Numbered from the stretch's first letter, positions 34,470-43,368 are shown. The stretch: DNA of 64,000 bases from Micromonospora sp. NBC_00421 (GCF_036017915.1 NZ_CP107929.1:6499001-6563000); one strand, 5' to 3'. Translations and numbers: made by a program. The notes: a model not told the origin generated them from the sequence alone.

Positions 34470-35675
34470 TCACCGGTAGGGCAGCGGGGCGCCGTTGTCG
34501 TGTTCGATCACCTCCGCGACGACCTGGTTCTCGGCGTCCAGCGCCTCGGCGGTCACCTCGGCCGTGCCCGCCCCGAGTGGGTCGTCGGCCGCCACCCGCA
34601 GCCCGAGGGTCAGCTGGAACTCCGCCCCCGGCGCCAGCTGGCCCAGGTCGCAGCGCACCGGCCCACCGGTCGTCGCCGGTGCGGCCCGGCAGGCCGACCA
34701 GTCGCCGCCGTCCGGGCGTAGCGCCGACGGCAGGTCGAACCGCAGTGCCACGGAGTGGGCCGGGGCGGTGCCCACGTTGCGGACCCGTACCGTCGTGGTG
34801 CCGGTGCGGGCGCCGTCCGGCCCGGCGTTGAGCACCAGGTCAGTGGCGGTGACGACGAGGTTCACCAGGTGCGGATTCGTCGGGAAGCTGGTCGGCCCGG
34901 AGACCTGGCGGAAGGACCCGCCGTCCCAGCGGTAACCACGCCACTGCCGCAGCGACCACCTGCCGTCCCAACCACCGCCCGGGTAGAGGTCACCGACCTG
35001 GATCCGGACCACCCCGTCGCCGCGTACCTGCATCCCGATCAGCCACTGGGGCCGCTCCCGGGCGCTGAGGACCACCCGTCCGACGGTGACCACCCGGCCG
35101 GCGGTGTCCCGGTCGAAGGCCACCACCTGCTGCCAGCCGTGGGTGCCGAAGACGCACTGCACCAGCGCCACCGTCTCCTGCGCCCCGTCCCCGTCCACGT
35201 CGCCGTGGTGCAGTGCGAGCAGAGCGTTCTTCCCCCACTGGCCTTCCCCGGTCAACCGGACGTCCCCGGTCTGGCACTCCGCGCTGGCCGGCCAGGTCGG
35301 CAGCGTCACCGGGGTGGCCAGCAGTTGGCTCCGGCTGATCCGGCCGTCGGGCGGCGTCGGCGTCGGGCCCGCGCTGCTCGGCGAAGGGCTACCGGTCGGG
35401 GTAGTCGGCACGCTCGACGTCGGCGGGCTGGTCGGGTCGGGCACGGGCAGCACCGGGCCGGGCCGGGGCTCCGGGCGGTGCAGCGCGACGTAGCCCAGGG
35501 TGGGGGCGGTGAACAAGGTGAGCAGTGCCGCGAGCCATGCGACCCACCGACGGCGGCGACGCAGCCGCACGGTCCGTCGGACGGCGGCCGGGCCGGGCAC
35601 CACCACCGCCGCCAACACGGTACGGCGGTAACGGGCGAACTCCTCGGTCGGATCGAGGATCTCCGACTCAGGCAT
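34470..35675 (-). CDS. Membrane protein paired with the SigE-type sigma factor
   Basis: A 401-residue protein with one membrane span (RRWVAWLAALLTLFTAPTLG, about 43-62). A Pro/Ser/Thr linker and a large outside region follow. The outside part contains HHGDVDGDGAQETVALVQC, resembling an FG-GAP/calcium-type loop, and later a beta-rich NEW-like domain (TVRVRNVGTAPAHSVALRFD). The cytoplasmic N-terminus is short (~40 residues). It is co-encoded with and overlaps the sigma factor gene (8 bp), so it may be its regulator, but no known anti-sigma domain is visible. GAGGAG precedes ATG 35675. Confidence 0.65.
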   Translation of the reverse strand: MPESEILDPTEEFARYRRTVLAAVVVPGPAAVRRTVRLRRRRRWVAWLAALLTLFTAPTLGYVALHRPEPRPGPVLPVPDPTSPPTSSVPTTPTGSPSPSSAGPTPTPPDGRISRSQLLATPVTLPTWPASAECQTGDVRLTGEGQWGKNALLALHHGDVDGDGAQETVALVQCVFGTHGWQQVVAFDRDTAGRVVTVGRVVLSARERPQWLIGMQVRGDGVVRIQVGDLYPGGGWDGRWSLRQWRGYRWDGGSFRQVSGPTSFPTNPHLVNLVVTATDLVLNAGPDGARTGTTTVRVRNVGTAPAHSVALRFDLPSALRPDGGDWSACRAAPATTGGPVRCDLGQLAPGAEFQLTLGLRVAADDPLGAGTAEVTAEALDAENQVVAEVIEHDNGAPLPYR

Positions 35676-36216
35676 CTCGCACCTCCTCGGTGCTCTCACG
35701 CAGGTGCGTCGCCAGGGCGGTCCGGCCCCGGTGCAACCAGGACTTCACCGTTCCCTCGGCGACCCGTTCCTGGGTGGCGATCTCGGCGACCGACAGGTCG
35801 GCCAGGTAGTGCAGGACGACCGCCCGGCGTTGCTTCGGCGGCAGCTGCGCCAACGCGACGTCGACCGCCACCCGGTCCGGCGTCGGCCCGGCGACGTGCG
35901 CCTCCCGCTGCCGGGACAACCACGCCTGGGCGGTCCGCAGCCGTCGCCACCGGTTGTGGCCGAGGTTCCAGGCGACCTTGCGTACCCAGGCCAGCGGGTC
36001 GTCGTAGCCGGCCACCCGGTCCCACCGCACGTACGCCCGGCAGAACGCCTCCTGCACCAGGTCCTGCGCCTGCCCGAGGTCGCCGGTGTAGGCGGTGAGC
36101 TGGACGACCAGCCCGCGGAAGTGGGCGTGGTAGAACCCGTCGAAGGTCAGTTGCGGCGGTTCGGGTCCGGAGTCCGGTGGTGGATCACCGACCCGCATGC
36201 CTCTCGTCACAGTCAC
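35668..36216 (-). CDS. SigE-family RNA polymerase sigma factor
   Basis: A 182-residue ECF-type sigma factor. Region 2 is LVVQLTAYTGDLGQAQDLVQ, then AFCRAYVRWDRVAGYDDPLA; region 4 is LPPKQRRAVVLHYLADLSVA, then EGTVKSWLHRGRTAL. The family (SigE of the streptomycete SigE group) responds to envelope or other stress. GTG 36216 was chosen because of a strong GGGGAGG upstream; ATG 36198 is possible. It overlaps the membrane-protein gene, a common layout for a sigma factor and its regulator. Divergent from nuoB with 181 bp between. Confidence 0.85.
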   Translation of the reverse strand: MTVTRGMRVGDPPPDSGPEPPQLTFDGFYHAHFRGLVVQLTAYTGDLGQAQDLVQEAFCRAYVRWDRVAGYDDPLAWVRKVAWNLGHNRWRRLRTAQAWLSRQREAHVAGPTPDRVAVDVALAQLPPKQRRAVVLHYLADLSVAEIATQERVAEGTVKSWLHRGRTALATHLRESTEEVRDA

Positions 36217-36397
36217 TCGTCCTCCCCGTGGTTGCCGGCGCTGCGCACCCGAGGTGCGGCCCGCCGTCACAGGGGTAAGAGCCCCGGCCGGCCCCGGTGG
36301 TTGCGCCCGACGCTGTGGTTGACTGTCCATTGGGAGACAGCGCAGCGGCCACGGCGACGGACGGTCGCCGCCCGGCCGGACGGGACGGGAGGCGGTC

Positions 36398-36976
36398 GTG
36401 CAGTTGCCGGGAGTGCTCGGCGAGCCGATCCGGTTCGTGCTCAACTGGGGTCGCCGTTACTCGCTCTGGGTGTTCAACTTCGGCCTGGCCTGCTGCGCGA
36501 TCGAGTTCATCGCCACCAGCATGGGCCGGCACGACTTCATCCGGCTCGGCGTCATCCCGTTCGCCCACGGCCCCCGGCAGGCCGACCTGATGGTGGTCTC
36601 CGGCACGGTTACCGACAAGATGGCCCCGGCGATCAAGCGGCTGTACGACCAGATGCCCGAGCCGAAGTACGTGATCTCCTTCGGTGCCTGCTCCAACTGC
36701 GGCGGCCCGTACTGGGACTCGTACTCGGTGACCAAGGGCGTCGACCAGCTCATCCCGGTCGACGTCTACGTGCCCGGCTGCCCGCCCCGGCCGGAGGCGC
36801 TGCTGCACGGCATCCTCCGCCTCCAGGAGAAGATCGCCGCCGAGCGGTCCGGCATCGGCGGCGTCGACCGCACCGACCCCCTCGCCCCACTGGCGGACGT
36901 CACCCCCTCCGACGGCGTAGTCCCGCGCCCGGTCGAGTCCCTCACCGCCCCCCCGGTCCGCCCACCCACCCCCTGA
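36398..36976 (+). CDS. nuoB: NADH-quinone oxidoreductase subunit B
   Basis: A 192-residue complex I subunit of the peripheral arm that holds iron-sulfur cluster N2. The cluster Cys residues are in [28 protein letters not shown] and [13 protein letters not shown]. The ~35 C-terminal residues are a Pro-rich extension. It is the first of several nuo genes here, but nuoC is 3.2 kb away, behind DUF2252 and alcohol dehydrogenase genes and a repeat-rich gap, so it is not in the usual nuoA-N order. No nuoA lies upstream. GTG 36398 start. Confidence 0.92.
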   Translation: MQLPGVLGEPIRFVLNWGRRYSLWVFNFGLACCAIEFIATSMGRHDFIRLGVIPFAHGPRQADLMVVSGTVTDKMAPAIKRLYDQMPEPKYVISFGACSNCGGPYWDSYSVTKGVDQLIPVDVYVPGCPPRPEALLHGILRLQEKIAAERSGIGGVDRTDPLAPLADVTPSDGVVPRPVESLTAPPVRPPTP

Positions 36977-36994
36977 CCCAAGAACCGGCCCGAC

Positions 36995-37075
36995 ACCCCC
37001 CGCGCTGCCTCCCACCCCCCGCGCTGCCTCCCACCCCCCGCGCTGCCTCCCACCCCCCCCCGCTGCCTCCCACCC
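36995..37075. repeat. 20-bp tandem repeat, about four copies
   Basis: Unit CCCCCCGCGCTGCCTCCCAC repeats about four times just past the nuoB stop, with small length changes in the C run. It occupies the first part of the 473-bp gap 36977-37449. No function evident. Confidence 0.8.
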
Positions 37076-37088
37076 CCGAGCTGTCCCC

Positions 37089-37148
37089 GGTGATCAAGAG
37101 GTTTACGTCACCTCCACCCCGAATCTTGACCCAAACCTCTTGATCACC
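37089..37148. repeat. Palindromic element, family I (copy 2)
   Basis: GGTGATCAAGAGGTTTACGTCA-type left arm (37089-37110) pairs with 37127-37148 with two mismatches. Both arms match copy 1 at 9212. In the right arm CC replaces GT, the same change seen in the left arm of copy 3. Confidence 0.88.
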
Positions 37149-37230
37149 AGCCCAGCCAGCCCCAGCCCAGCCAGCGCTGGCGGGGCAGCGCCGGTGGGGC
37201 AGGCCGAGTGATCCGGTTGTCGCTCGGCGC

Positions 37231-37290
37231 GGTGATCAAGAAGTTTGGGTCAGCTTTCGGCGGAATGTTGACGTAAACCTCTTGATCGCC
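37231..37290. repeat. Palindromic element, family I (copy 3)
   Basis: A 22-bp left arm (37231-37252) pairs with 37269-37290 with four mismatches. Copies 2 and 3 lie 82 bp apart in direct orientation. The right arm TGACGTAAACCTCTTGATC is identical to part of copy 1. Confidence 0.85.
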
Positions 37291-37410
37291 GGGGACAGGG
37301 CGGGGCGCCGGGGACAGGGCTGGGCGCGGGGGACAGGGCTGGGCGCGGGGGACAGGGCTGGGCGCGGGGGACAGGGCTGGGCGCGGGGGACAGGGCGGGG
37401 CGCCGGGGAT
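37291..37410. repeat. 20-bp tandem repeat, about six copies
   Basis: Unit GGGGACAGGGCTGGGCGCGG repeats about six times; the first and last units differ (CGGGGCGCC). It follows family I copy 3 directly. There are no spacers, so it is not a CRISPR. It lies ~40 bp before the DUF2252 gene and may affect its expression. Confidence 0.85.
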
Positions 37411-37449
37411 GGGGAGGGTGGGGTGGTGGGTGGGGGTTAGCGTGCGGGC

Positions 37450-38766
37450 ATGAACGACTCTGCGGACAAGCGGTCCGCCTTCATCGTCGACGTGTTGAGC
37501 GAGGAGTTCGGCGCGTCGATGGCGCTCGATCCGGCGGCGTTCCGTCGCAAGTTCCGCAAGATGGCGGCGTCGCCGTTCTCCTTCTACCGGGGCAGCGCCG
37601 CGCTGTTCTACGCCGACCAGCGCGGCGACTTCGCCGACGACGCGTTCCTCGACGAGCGGACCAGCCGGGTGTGGATCCACGGCGACTTGCACGCCGAGAA
37701 CTTCGGCACCTACATGAACGGCTCCGGGCACCTGGTGTTCAACGTCAACGACTTCGACGAGGCGTACGTCGGGCCGTTCTCCTGGGACCTCAAGCGGCTT
37801 GCGGCCAGCGTGGCGTTGCTCGGCTACGCCAAGGCGCTGTCCGACCGGGCGATCGGTGAGCTGGTCACCGGCTTCGCCCGGTCGTACCTGACCGAGCTGC
37901 GGGCCATCGCCGCCGGTGGGGACGACGCGATCGGGTCGATCACCCTGGACAACGCCGACGGGGTGCTGCGCCGGGTGCTCCAGCAGGCCCGGCTGAGCAC
38001 CCGGGTCGACCTGCTGGCCGCGCAGACCACCGTCGACAACTACGAGCGGCGGTTCGCCCTCGGCGACGGGGTCTACGAGATCGACGGGGAGACCCGGGAG
38101 CAGGTCTGCGCCGCGTTCACCGGGTACCTGGGCACGTTGCCCGAGGCGACGGCCCGGTTGCGTCCGGTCGCCACCCAGATCAAGGACGTGGTGCTGCGCA
38201 AGGGGGTGGGCATCGGTTCGGCCGGGCTGCCGTCGTACAACCTGCTGCTGGAGGGGCACACCGAGGCGTTGGAGAACGACGTGGTCATCTACATGAAGCA
38301 GGCGCAGGTGCCAGCGGTGGCCAGGCATGTCGACGACGAACGGGTCCGGGGCTACTTCCGGCACCAGGGCCACCGGACGGCCGAGTCGCAACGGGCGTTG
38401 CAGGCGCACGCCGACCCGTGGCTGGGCTTCACCGAGCTGGCCGGGGCCGGTCAGCTCGTCGCCGAGGTCTCCCCGTACGCCGCCGACCTGGACTGGTCGG
38501 ACGTCAACGAGCCCGAGGAACTGGCCGGGGTGCTCGCCGACCTGGGCCGGGCGGTGGCCCGGATGCACTCGGTCGCCGACGACGAGTCCAGTCACGACCT
38601 GGTGGACTACTCCACCGAGGAGGCGATCGTCGCGGCGATCGGCGAGGACACCGAGGGCTTCGTCGGGCACCTGGTCGAGTTCGCCCACGCGTACGGGGTC
38701 CGGGCCCGCACCGACCACCAGCTCTTCGTCGACCTGTTCCGTAACGGCCGGCTCCCCGGCATCTGA
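37450..38766 (+). CDS. DUF2252 family protein
   Basis: A 438-residue protein of the DUF2252 family, distantly kinase-like. The catalytic-loop-like motif is VWIHGDLHAENFGTYM, followed by NVNDFDEAYVGPFSWDLKRL (a D-F-D metal-site analogue). A GVGIGSAGLPSYNLLLEG segment and YMKQAQVPAV follow. Small-molecule phosphotransfer is suggested by the fold, but no reaction is established. Stands alone between a repeat array and a convergent alcohol dehydrogenase gene (16 bp between stops). Confidence 0.85.
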   Translation: MNDSADKRSAFIVDVLSEEFGASMALDPAAFRRKFRKMAASPFSFYRGSAALFYADQRGDFADDAFLDERTSRVWIHGDLHAENFGTYMNGSGHLVFNVNDFDEAYVGPFSWDLKRLAASVALLGYAKALSDRAIGELVTGFARSYLTELRAIAAGGDDAIGSITLDNADGVLRRVLQQARLSTRVDLLAAQTTVDNYERRFALGDGVYEIDGETREQVCAAFTGYLGTLPEATARLRPVATQIKDVVLRKGVGIGSAGLPSYNLLLEGHTEALENDVVIYMKQAQVPAVARHVDDERVRGYFRHQGHRTAESQRALQAHADPWLGFTELAGAGQLVAEVSPYAADLDWSDVNEPEELAGVLADLGRAVARMHSVADDESSHDLVDYSTEEAIVAAIGEDTEGFVGHLVEFAHAYGVRARTDHQLFVDLFRNGRLPGI

Positions 38767-38782
38767 GCCGCACCACCGGGGA

Positions 38783-39829
38783 TCACTGGCCGAACTCCAG
38801 CACCACCTTGATGTCCTCGTCGGCGTGCGCGTACGCCTGCGCGTACGCCGACACCGGCACCCGACGGGTGATCAGCGAGTTCAGCCAGGACTGGTCGGCC
38901 TGGGCGAGCGCCCGGGCGGCCAGTTCCCAGTGCCGCCGGTTGGCGTTGACCGAGCCGAACACCACGTTGTTCTCCAGCACCAGCGCCCGGTTGAGCGCCC
39001 CGGCGTCGAAGTCGATGGTCCGGCCCCCACTGGACACCCCGGTCAGGCAGACGATCCCGGCCGGGCCGACCTTGCACATGGCGTCCAGCACCACCGTCGG
39101 TGCTCCGGTGCACTCGACCACCACGTCCGGCTCGAAGTCCAGCTCGTTCACCGACACCGTGTGGTACGTCGCGCCGAGCGCCCGGACCAGGTCCGGTTTC
39201 GGGCCGGTGGTGCTGCGGTCCAGCACGTGCACCGACAACCCCCGTTGGACGGCCAGCAGGGCGGCCAGCAGCCCGATCGGCCCGGCTCCGGTGACCAGCA
39301 CGGTCTGCGGCTTCCACTCGGCCCGGGTGCCGATCTGCGCGATGTGGTCCCACGCCTTCGCCACCACGCTCGCCGGCTCCAGCAGCATGCCGACCGGGGC
39401 GAGGACCGGGTCCAGCCCGACGGCGAACTTGGGTTGCACCCGCCACCGGTCCCGGGCGAAGCCGGGCAGCCCCTTGATCCCGTGTTCGGTGTACCGGCCG
39501 TTGCGGCACATGTCCCACTCGTCGACCGCGCAGTTCGGGCAGGGCACCGGGTCGGGGTGCCGGACGACGCCGGCCACCAGGTCACCGGCCTGCAGGGTGC
39601 CGGACGGATCCTCCAGCACCCGGCCGAGCGACTCGTGACCGAGCACCAGTTCCCGCTGGCCGGGCGGGGCCTCGCCGTAGTCCCCGGCGATGATCTCCTG
39701 GTCGGTGCCGCAGATGCCGACGGCGAGCGCCTCGACCAGGATGGCGCCCTCCTCGGCCGCCGGCTCGGGCCAGTCCTGCACCAGTCGCAGCGAGTCGCGG
39801 ACCCCGGGAGTCACCGTCACAGCGCGCAC
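38783..39829 (-). CDS. Zinc-dependent alcohol dehydrogenase family, glucose-1-dehydrogenase-like
   Basis: A 348-residue medium-chain dehydrogenase. GroES-like part: VGICGTDQEII and LGHESLGRVLED (catalytic zinc Cys, His, Glu), with CPNCAVDEWDMC for the structural zinc. Rossmann part: VLVTGAGPIGLLAALLAV. The overall pattern (LEPASVVAKAWDHI, LPGFARDRWRVQP) resembles the glucose dehydrogenase C-terminal family. GTG 39829 was chosen because a longer frame to 39922 runs through simple repeats. Its upstream gap carries direct repeats at 39924. Confidence 0.85.
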   Translation of the reverse strand: MRAVTVTPGVRDSLRLVQDWPEPAAEEGAILVEALAVGICGTDQEIIAGDYGEAPPGQRELVLGHESLGRVLEDPSGTLQAGDLVAGVVRHPDPVPCPNCAVDEWDMCRNGRYTEHGIKGLPGFARDRWRVQPKFAVGLDPVLAPVGMLLEPASVVAKAWDHIAQIGTRAEWKPQTVLVTGAGPIGLLAALLAVQRGLSVHVLDRSTTGPKPDLVRALGATYHTVSVNELDFEPDVVVECTGAPTVVLDAMCKVGPAGIVCLTGVSSGGRTIDFDAGALNRALVLENNVVFGSVNANRRHWELAARALAQADQSWLNSLITRRVPVSAYAQAYAHADEDIKVVLEFGQ

Positions 39830-39923
39830 GGCCCCATCTTTCCCCGCCCGGCCCCGGCCCGCTCGGCAACGCCACAGATGCCCGGCCCAGCCCTGCCCCG
39901 GCAGGCGCCACAGATGCCCCACC

Positions 39924-40065
39924 CCGGCCCGCCGGGCAGAGGCACGGAAAGCCCGGCTCGGCCCACGCAGATGCCCGCCCAGGCCCCGCCTGGCAAGCGG
40001 CAGACGCCGGGCGCCGGCCCGCCGGGCAGAGGCACAGAAGCCCGCCCGCTCGGCCCACGCAGATG
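39924..40065. repeat. ~50-bp direct repeat pair in the gap before nuoC
   Basis: CCGGCCCGCCGGGCAGAGGC and following bases up to GCCCACGCAGATG occur at 39924-39973 and 40014-40065 with few changes, 90 bp apart. Shorter CACAGATGCC units precede them. They fill most of the 302-bp gap (39830-40131) between two divergent genes, so both promoters must lie among or beside them. Confidence 0.7.
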
Positions 40066-40131
40066 TCCGTCGGGCGCGGACGACCGGACGGGCGCACCCG
40101 GGGCCGGGCCCAGGGCCATAGGATCGACCGC

Positions 40132-40959
40132 ATGACTCCGGAAGAGGTCGGTCGGCGGGTGGTCGCGCTGCTCACGCCGGTCGAGGCGACCGCGTCGGTG
40201 TCCGGCGGGCAGGCCCATGCCCGGGCCACCGTCGACGTACCCCCGACGGCCTGGGCGGACACGCTCCGCGCGGTACGCGACGACGCCGAGCTGGGCTGCG
40301 ACTTCTTCGACTGGCTCTCCGCCGTCGACGAGTTGGCCGGCGGCTTCGACATCGTGGTCCACCTGTGGTCGACCCGGCACCGGCACGGGGTGCTGCTGCG
40401 GACCCGGGTGCCGAGGGAGACACCGACTGTGGCGTCGGTGGTCGACGTCTTCCCCGGGGCGGCGTGGCACGAGCGGGAGACCCACGAGATGTTCGGCGTC
40501 GACTTCGCCGGCCACCGGGGGCTGACCCCGCTGCTGCTTCCGCCGGAGTTCGAGGGGCACCCGTTGCGCAAGGAGTTCGTGCTCGCCTCCCGGGTGGCGA
40601 AACCGTGGCCGGGGGCGAAGGAGCCGGGCGAGTCCGAGGCCGGTGGCGGTCGCCGGGCGGTCCGCCCGCCCGGGGTGCCCGCCCCGGGGGAGTGGGGCGT
40701 GGTGCCGGCCCCGGCCGGTCCGGTGACGGTGGCTGCCGGGACGGCCCCGGCCCGCCCGCCCCGGGAGCGTCCGGCCCGATCCGCCCCGGGGGCCCGTCCG
40801 CCGCGTACCCCCCGCCCCGGCGCTGCCGGCGACGGCCCGGCAGCCACCGATCGCCCGGCTTCCGACGGACCCGCGGCGACCGGCGGCCCGACCCCCGGCG
40901 GCCCGACCGGCGGCCCGGCGCGCGGCGGCCAGGGCGGCGACGAGGGGGGTACGGCCTGA
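40132..40959 (+). CDS. nuoC: NADH-quinone oxidoreductase subunit C
   Basis: A 275-residue complex I subunit. The conserved 30-kDa domain lies at about 30-160: CDFFDWLSAVDELAGGFDIV, then VDVFPGAAWHERETHEMFGV and FEGHPLRKEFVLASR. After it, ~110 residues are an Ala/Pro/Gly-rich, probably disordered tail absent from standard NuoC. The stop overlaps the nuoH start (TGATG). ATG 40132 chosen where homology begins. nuoD is not found after it. Confidence 0.9.
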   Translation: MTPEEVGRRVVALLTPVEATASVSGGQAHARATVDVPPTAWADTLRAVRDDAELGCDFFDWLSAVDELAGGFDIVVHLWSTRHRHGVLLRTRVPRETPTVASVVDVFPGAAWHERETHEMFGVDFAGHRGLTPLLLPPEFEGHPLRKEFVLASRVAKPWPGAKEPGESEAGGGRRAVRPPGVPAPGEWGVVPAPAGPVTVAAGTAPARPPRERPARSAPGARPPRTPRPGAAGDGPAATDRPASDGPAATGGPTPGGPTGGPARGGQGGDEGGTA

Positions 40960-41924
40960 TGCCGACCTGGTTGGAGCTGGTGATCCGGATCGGCGGGGTG
41001 CTCGTCGCCTTCCTCACCCTGCCGCTGATCGTCGGCCAGGCCGAGCACAAGGTGATGGCGCACATGCAGGGCCGGCTCGGTCCGATGTACGCCGGTGGTT
41101 TCCACGGCTGGGCGCAGCTCGTCGCCGACGGGATCAAGTTCGTCCAGAAGGAGGACATCACCCCGCGCGAGGCGGACCGGGCGGTGTTCCGGCTGGCCCC
41201 GGTGGTGGCCCTGGTGCCCTATCTGCTGGTGCTGCTGGTGATCCCGCTCGGCCCGGACGACCTGGTCGGGCAGCCGCTGGACATCGGGCTGTTCTTCGTC
41301 CTGGCGGTGGTCGGGGTCGGCGTGGTGGCGGTGCTGATGTCGGCGTGGGCCTCGGCCAACAAGTACAGCCTGCTCGGCGGGTTGCGCGGGGCGGCCCAGC
41401 TGCTCGGTTACGAGCTGCCGCTGGTGCTGGCCGCCGCCTCGGTGGCGATGGCGGCCGGGACGCTGAGCCTCGGCGGGATCGTCGAGGCGTGGCAGCCGTG
41501 GTGGCTGTTCTGGCAGGCGCCCGCGATGATCGTCTTCTTCGTTGCCGGGCTGGCCGAGATCCGGCGGCCCCCGTTCGACATGCCGGTGGCCGACTCCGAG
41601 CTGGTCTTCGGTTACATGACCGAGTACACCGGGCTGCGGTTCGCGTTCTTCCTGCTCGCCGAGTACGTCGGCATCGTGGTGATCGCCGCGCTGACCACCG
41701 TGCTCTTCCTCGGTGGCTGGCAGGGGCCGTTCGCCGACGCCCAGCTCGGGTGGTTGTGGACCCTGCTGAAGGTCTTCGCCGTCTCGTTCGTGATCATCTG
41801 GCTCCGGGTGTCGTTCCCCCGACTGCGGGAGGACCAGCTCCAACGACTGTGCTGGCTGGTCCTGGTGCCGGCGGCGCTGGCCCAGTTGGTGCTGACCGCC
41901 GCCGTACGCCTGTCGTTGCACTGA
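40959..41924 (+). CDS. nuoH: NADH-quinone oxidoreductase subunit H
   Basis: A 321-residue membrane subunit at the quinone-binding junction of complex I. It has about eight helices and signature segments KVMAHMQGRLGPMYAGGFHG, ADGIKFVQKEDITP, YSLLGGLRGAAQLLGYELPL and RRPPFDMPVADSELVFGYMT, with the conserved Glu/Arg residues. ATG overlaps the nuoC stop. The stop codon lies within the terminator hairpin at 41923-41957, so transcription from nuoC-H ends here and nuoI, 4 kb on, needs its own promoter. Confidence 0.93.
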   Translation: MPTWLELVIRIGGVLVAFLTLPLIVGQAEHKVMAHMQGRLGPMYAGGFHGWAQLVADGIKFVQKEDITPREADRAVFRLAPVVALVPYLLVLLVIPLGPDDLVGQPLDIGLFFVLAVVGVGVVAVLMSAWASANKYSLLGGLRGAAQLLGYELPLVLAAASVAMAAGTLSLGGIVEAWQPWWLFWQAPAMIVFFVAGLAEIRRPPFDMPVADSELVFGYMTEYTGLRFAFFLLAEYVGIVVIAALTTVLFLGGWQGPFADAQLGWLWTLLKVFAVSFVIIWLRVSFPRLREDQLQRLCWLVLVPAALAQLVLTAAVRLSLH

Positions 41925-41957
41925 GCCGGGCGTCCGGGATCACCGGACGCCCGGCTC
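41923..41957. terminator. Hairpin between convergent nuoH and the subtilase gene
   Basis: GAGCCGGGCGTCCGG (41923-41937) is perfectly complementary to 41943-41957 with a 5-nt loop. It lies between the two convergent stop codons and can act in both directions. No U tract. Confidence 0.8.
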
Positions 41958-42021
41958 GGTGCGGGTCGAGGTCGGGTCCGGCGGGGTCCCGGGCGGCTAC
42001 CCGGGGCCCCGCCGGCACGCG

Positions 42022-43368
42022 TCACGGCGCGGCGTAGAGCAGGCGGTTGGGGGAGCCGGTGCCCGGGTTGACCACCTTGCCGGTGGTGGCGGCGGCGATC
42101 AGCGCGCTCTTGGCCGTGGCGAGGGTGGCCGTCGGGTTGGTCTGCCGGTAGCGGGCCAGCCAGCCGGTGACGTGCGGGGCGGCCATCGAGGTGCCGGACC
42201 AGCCGCTGGCCACGGCCGTGTTCGAGGCGATGCCGGCGGAGGTGATGTCCACCCCCGGGGCGAAGATGTCGACGCAGGTCCCGTAGCTGGAGAACGAGGC
42301 CCGGTTGTCGCTGATGTCGGTCGCCGCGACGGTGATCCCCCGGGTGGAGCGGGGGCCGTTGGTGCAGGCGTCGGTGTTGAAGTTGTTGGCGATGAAGACG
42401 GGGTACACCCCGTGGTCGATCAGGTTCTCGATCGAGGTGTTGGCGGAGGTGCCGTAGCCCTGGAGGCTGAAGTTCGCCACCGAGGTGGTCGCGTGGTTGG
42501 TGGCCAGCCAGTCGACCCCCTCGATCAGGTCGGTGCTCCACCCTGAGTTGTCACACTGGAGGACCCGGACCGCCCGGAGGGTCACCGACTTGGCGACCCC
42601 GTAGGTGGTCCCGCCGATGGTGCCGGCGACGTGCGTACCGTGGCCGTGGCAGTCGTTGGTGCCGTTGCCGTCGCCTACCGCGTCGTAGACCCCGGCGGCC
42701 CGGGTGCCGAAGTCGACGTGGGTGGCCCGGATGCCGGAGTCGACGATGTAGGCGGTCACCCCGGAACCGGTCGAGGTGTAGCCGAAGCTGTTGCTCAGCG
42801 GCAGGTTGCGCTGGTCGATGCGGTCCAGCCCCCAGGACGGCGGGTTGCTCTGCACCGCCTGGATCGACACCCCACCGGCTGCCGTCTTCCCGCGCGGCGT
42901 GGTGCCGGCCTGGGCCGACTTCCCGGTCCGGACGGGTGCCTGGCCGGCCCCGCTGGGGGTGGTGCTGGTCAGCCCGCCGTGGATGCGGGTGTCCCGCTCC
43001 ACGTACTGCACGCTCGGGTCGCTGCGGACGGCGGCGAGGGCGGCCGGTGGCAGGACGGCGGCGTACCCGTCGAGGACCTGGGTGTAGCGGTTCAGCACGG
43101 TGCCGCCGGCCCGCTCGGCGGTGGCGGCGGACTGGCTGGTCCGGGCGAGGCGGGCGGTGCGCTCGCCGCTGCCCGGCTTGTCGGAGAGGACGACGATGTA
43201 CCGGTCCGGCGCGGCCTCCGGGCCACCGGCCAGCAGCGGCGCGGGCGCGGCCCGCCCCGGGCCGGGAGTGCCCGGGGCCGCGACGGCGGCGTGGGTGGTG
43301 GCGAGCGCACCGGCGAGGACACCAGCGAGTACGCCCAGACGTGCGGCTGTGCTACCCAGCTTGCGCAA
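42022..43368 (-). CDS. Secreted S8 subtilisin-like serine protease
   Basis: A 448-residue preproprotease. A signal peptide (RLGVLAGVLAGALATTHAAVA) and an inhibitor-I9 propeptide (RYIVVLSDKP to VERDTR, about 55-125) come first. The catalytic domain has Asp in TAYIVDSGIRATH, His in NDCHGHGTHVAGTIGG and Ser in WSGTSMAAPHVTGW. The oxyanion Asn lies in VFIANNFNTDAC, where most relatives have A-A-G-N, a small departure. It is likely secreted and self-processed; targets unknown. It faces nuoH across a shared terminator. Confidence 0.92.
   Translation of the reverse strand: MRKLGSTAARLGVLAGVLAGALATTHAAVAAPGTPGPGRAAPAPLLAGGPEAAPDRYIVVLSDKPGSGERTARLARTSQSAATAERAGGTVLNRYTQVLDGYAAVLPPAALAAVRSDPSVQYVERDTRIHGGLTSTTPSGAGQAPVRTGKSAQAGTTPRGKTAAGGVSIQAVQSNPPSWGLDRIDQRNLPLSNSFGYTSTGSGVTAYIVDSGIRATHVDFGTRAAGVYDAVGDGNGTNDCHGHGTHVAGTIGGTTYGVAKSVTLRAVRVLQCDNSGWSTDLIEGVDWLATNHATTSVANFSLQGYGTSANTSIENLIDHGVYPVFIANNFNTDACTNGPRSTRGITVAATDISDNRASFSSYGTCVDIFAPGVDITSAGIASNTAVASGWSGTSMAAPHVTGWLARYRQTNPTATLATAKSALIAAATTGKVVNPGTGSPNRLLYAAP

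Noticed and set aside
37291..37410. Tandem array considered as a CRISPR
   Set aside because: The 20-bp units follow each other without spacers, and no cas gene is present.
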